Origin: JBEKDJ01 sp050014415 | GTDB taxonomy: Bacteria; Desulfobacterota; BSN033; UBA1163 | Reading direction: 5' to 3' | Assembly (NCBI GenBank): GCA_050014415.1 | Contig: JBEKDJ010000336.1 | Coordinates: 1 to 5,480 of the forward strand | DNA length: 5,480 nt | Part shown: positions 5,366 through 5,480 of the stretch, one piece after another | Numbering within the stretch: the first letter of the stretch is position 1 | How the letters are laid out: every line of letters starts with the position of its first letter | Program-made: the position numbers and the translations under genes | The notes under the pieces: model-generated | Database searches by the model: none | What the model was told of the DNA's origin: nothing | Seen by the model: only the letters and a program-made list of their open reading frames with translations

Positions 5366-5405
5366 CCCCTCCCCTCAGAGACTGTGTCGTAATTAAGGGG
5401 AGGGG
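5366..5405 (-). promoter_or_regulatory. Perfect 10-bp hairpin covering the ribosome-binding site of the small ORF
   Basis: CCCCTCCCCT (5366-5375) and AGGGGAGGGG (5396-5405) are exact inverted copies with a 20-base loop. In a minus-strand transcript the 3' arm is the G-rich ribosome-binding stretch that ends at the base before the AUG at 5365, so the stem would hide it. Eight of ten pairs are G-C. In the plus direction there is no T-run after the stem (AAAAATTT follows), so it is not a normal terminator for the DUF2284 gene. It could also be a REP-type intergenic repeat. Confidence 0.5.
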
Positions 5406-5480
5406 AAAAATTTAGCATGAAACGCAACAATATTCTACGAGAGACCATATCGATATGATACAATACAGCTCGATGAAAGG

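Overview
This is a gene-poor, decaying bacterial window. It holds four confident protein genes: an iron-type alcohol dehydrogenase, a GT-B glycosyltransferase, a small cupin and a DUF2284 cysteine-rich protein. Between them lie several truncated or frame-broken coding remnants. Shine-Dalgarno sites, sigma70-like promoters and an IS3-type transposase fragment all say bacterium. Strict anaerobes, including the Desulfobacterota, often carry the Fe-ADH, DUF2284 and this cupin type, and the G-rich inverted repeat at the right end resembles intergenic repeats I associate with that group. The taxonomic guess is an inference and is weak.

Layout: 1-392 has no convincing gene. It holds a 130-codon minus-strand open frame that runs off the left edge without a clear start, and a stretch that may be an IS end. 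A good promoter (381-409) precedes a possible 18-codon leader (460-516), whose stop overlaps the start of the Fe-ADH gene (513-1631). 1632-2259 has no intact gene. It carries a minus-strand IS3 OrfA fragment abutting a plus-strand C-terminal gene fragment. The glycosyltransferase (2260-3270) is clearly more AT-rich than the Fe-ADH. 3271-3785 again holds only debris, including a 44-codon minus-strand remnant. The cupin (3786-4124, minus) has the best promoter of the window. Upstream of it, 4185-4530 looks like one minus-strand gene split between two frames. The DUF2284 gene (4681-5226, plus) converges on a 43-codon minus-strand ORF (5234-5365).

The four main genes do not form an operon or an obvious pathway: their strands, spacing and composition differ. 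The region reads as a site of repeated insertion and gene loss. The most interesting structural signal is a perfect 10-bp inverted repeat whose one arm is the G-rich ribosome-binding stretch directly before the ATG of the 43-codon ORF; if transcribed, it would hide that site. I see no defence system, CRISPR array, tRNA, rRNA or complete mobile element.
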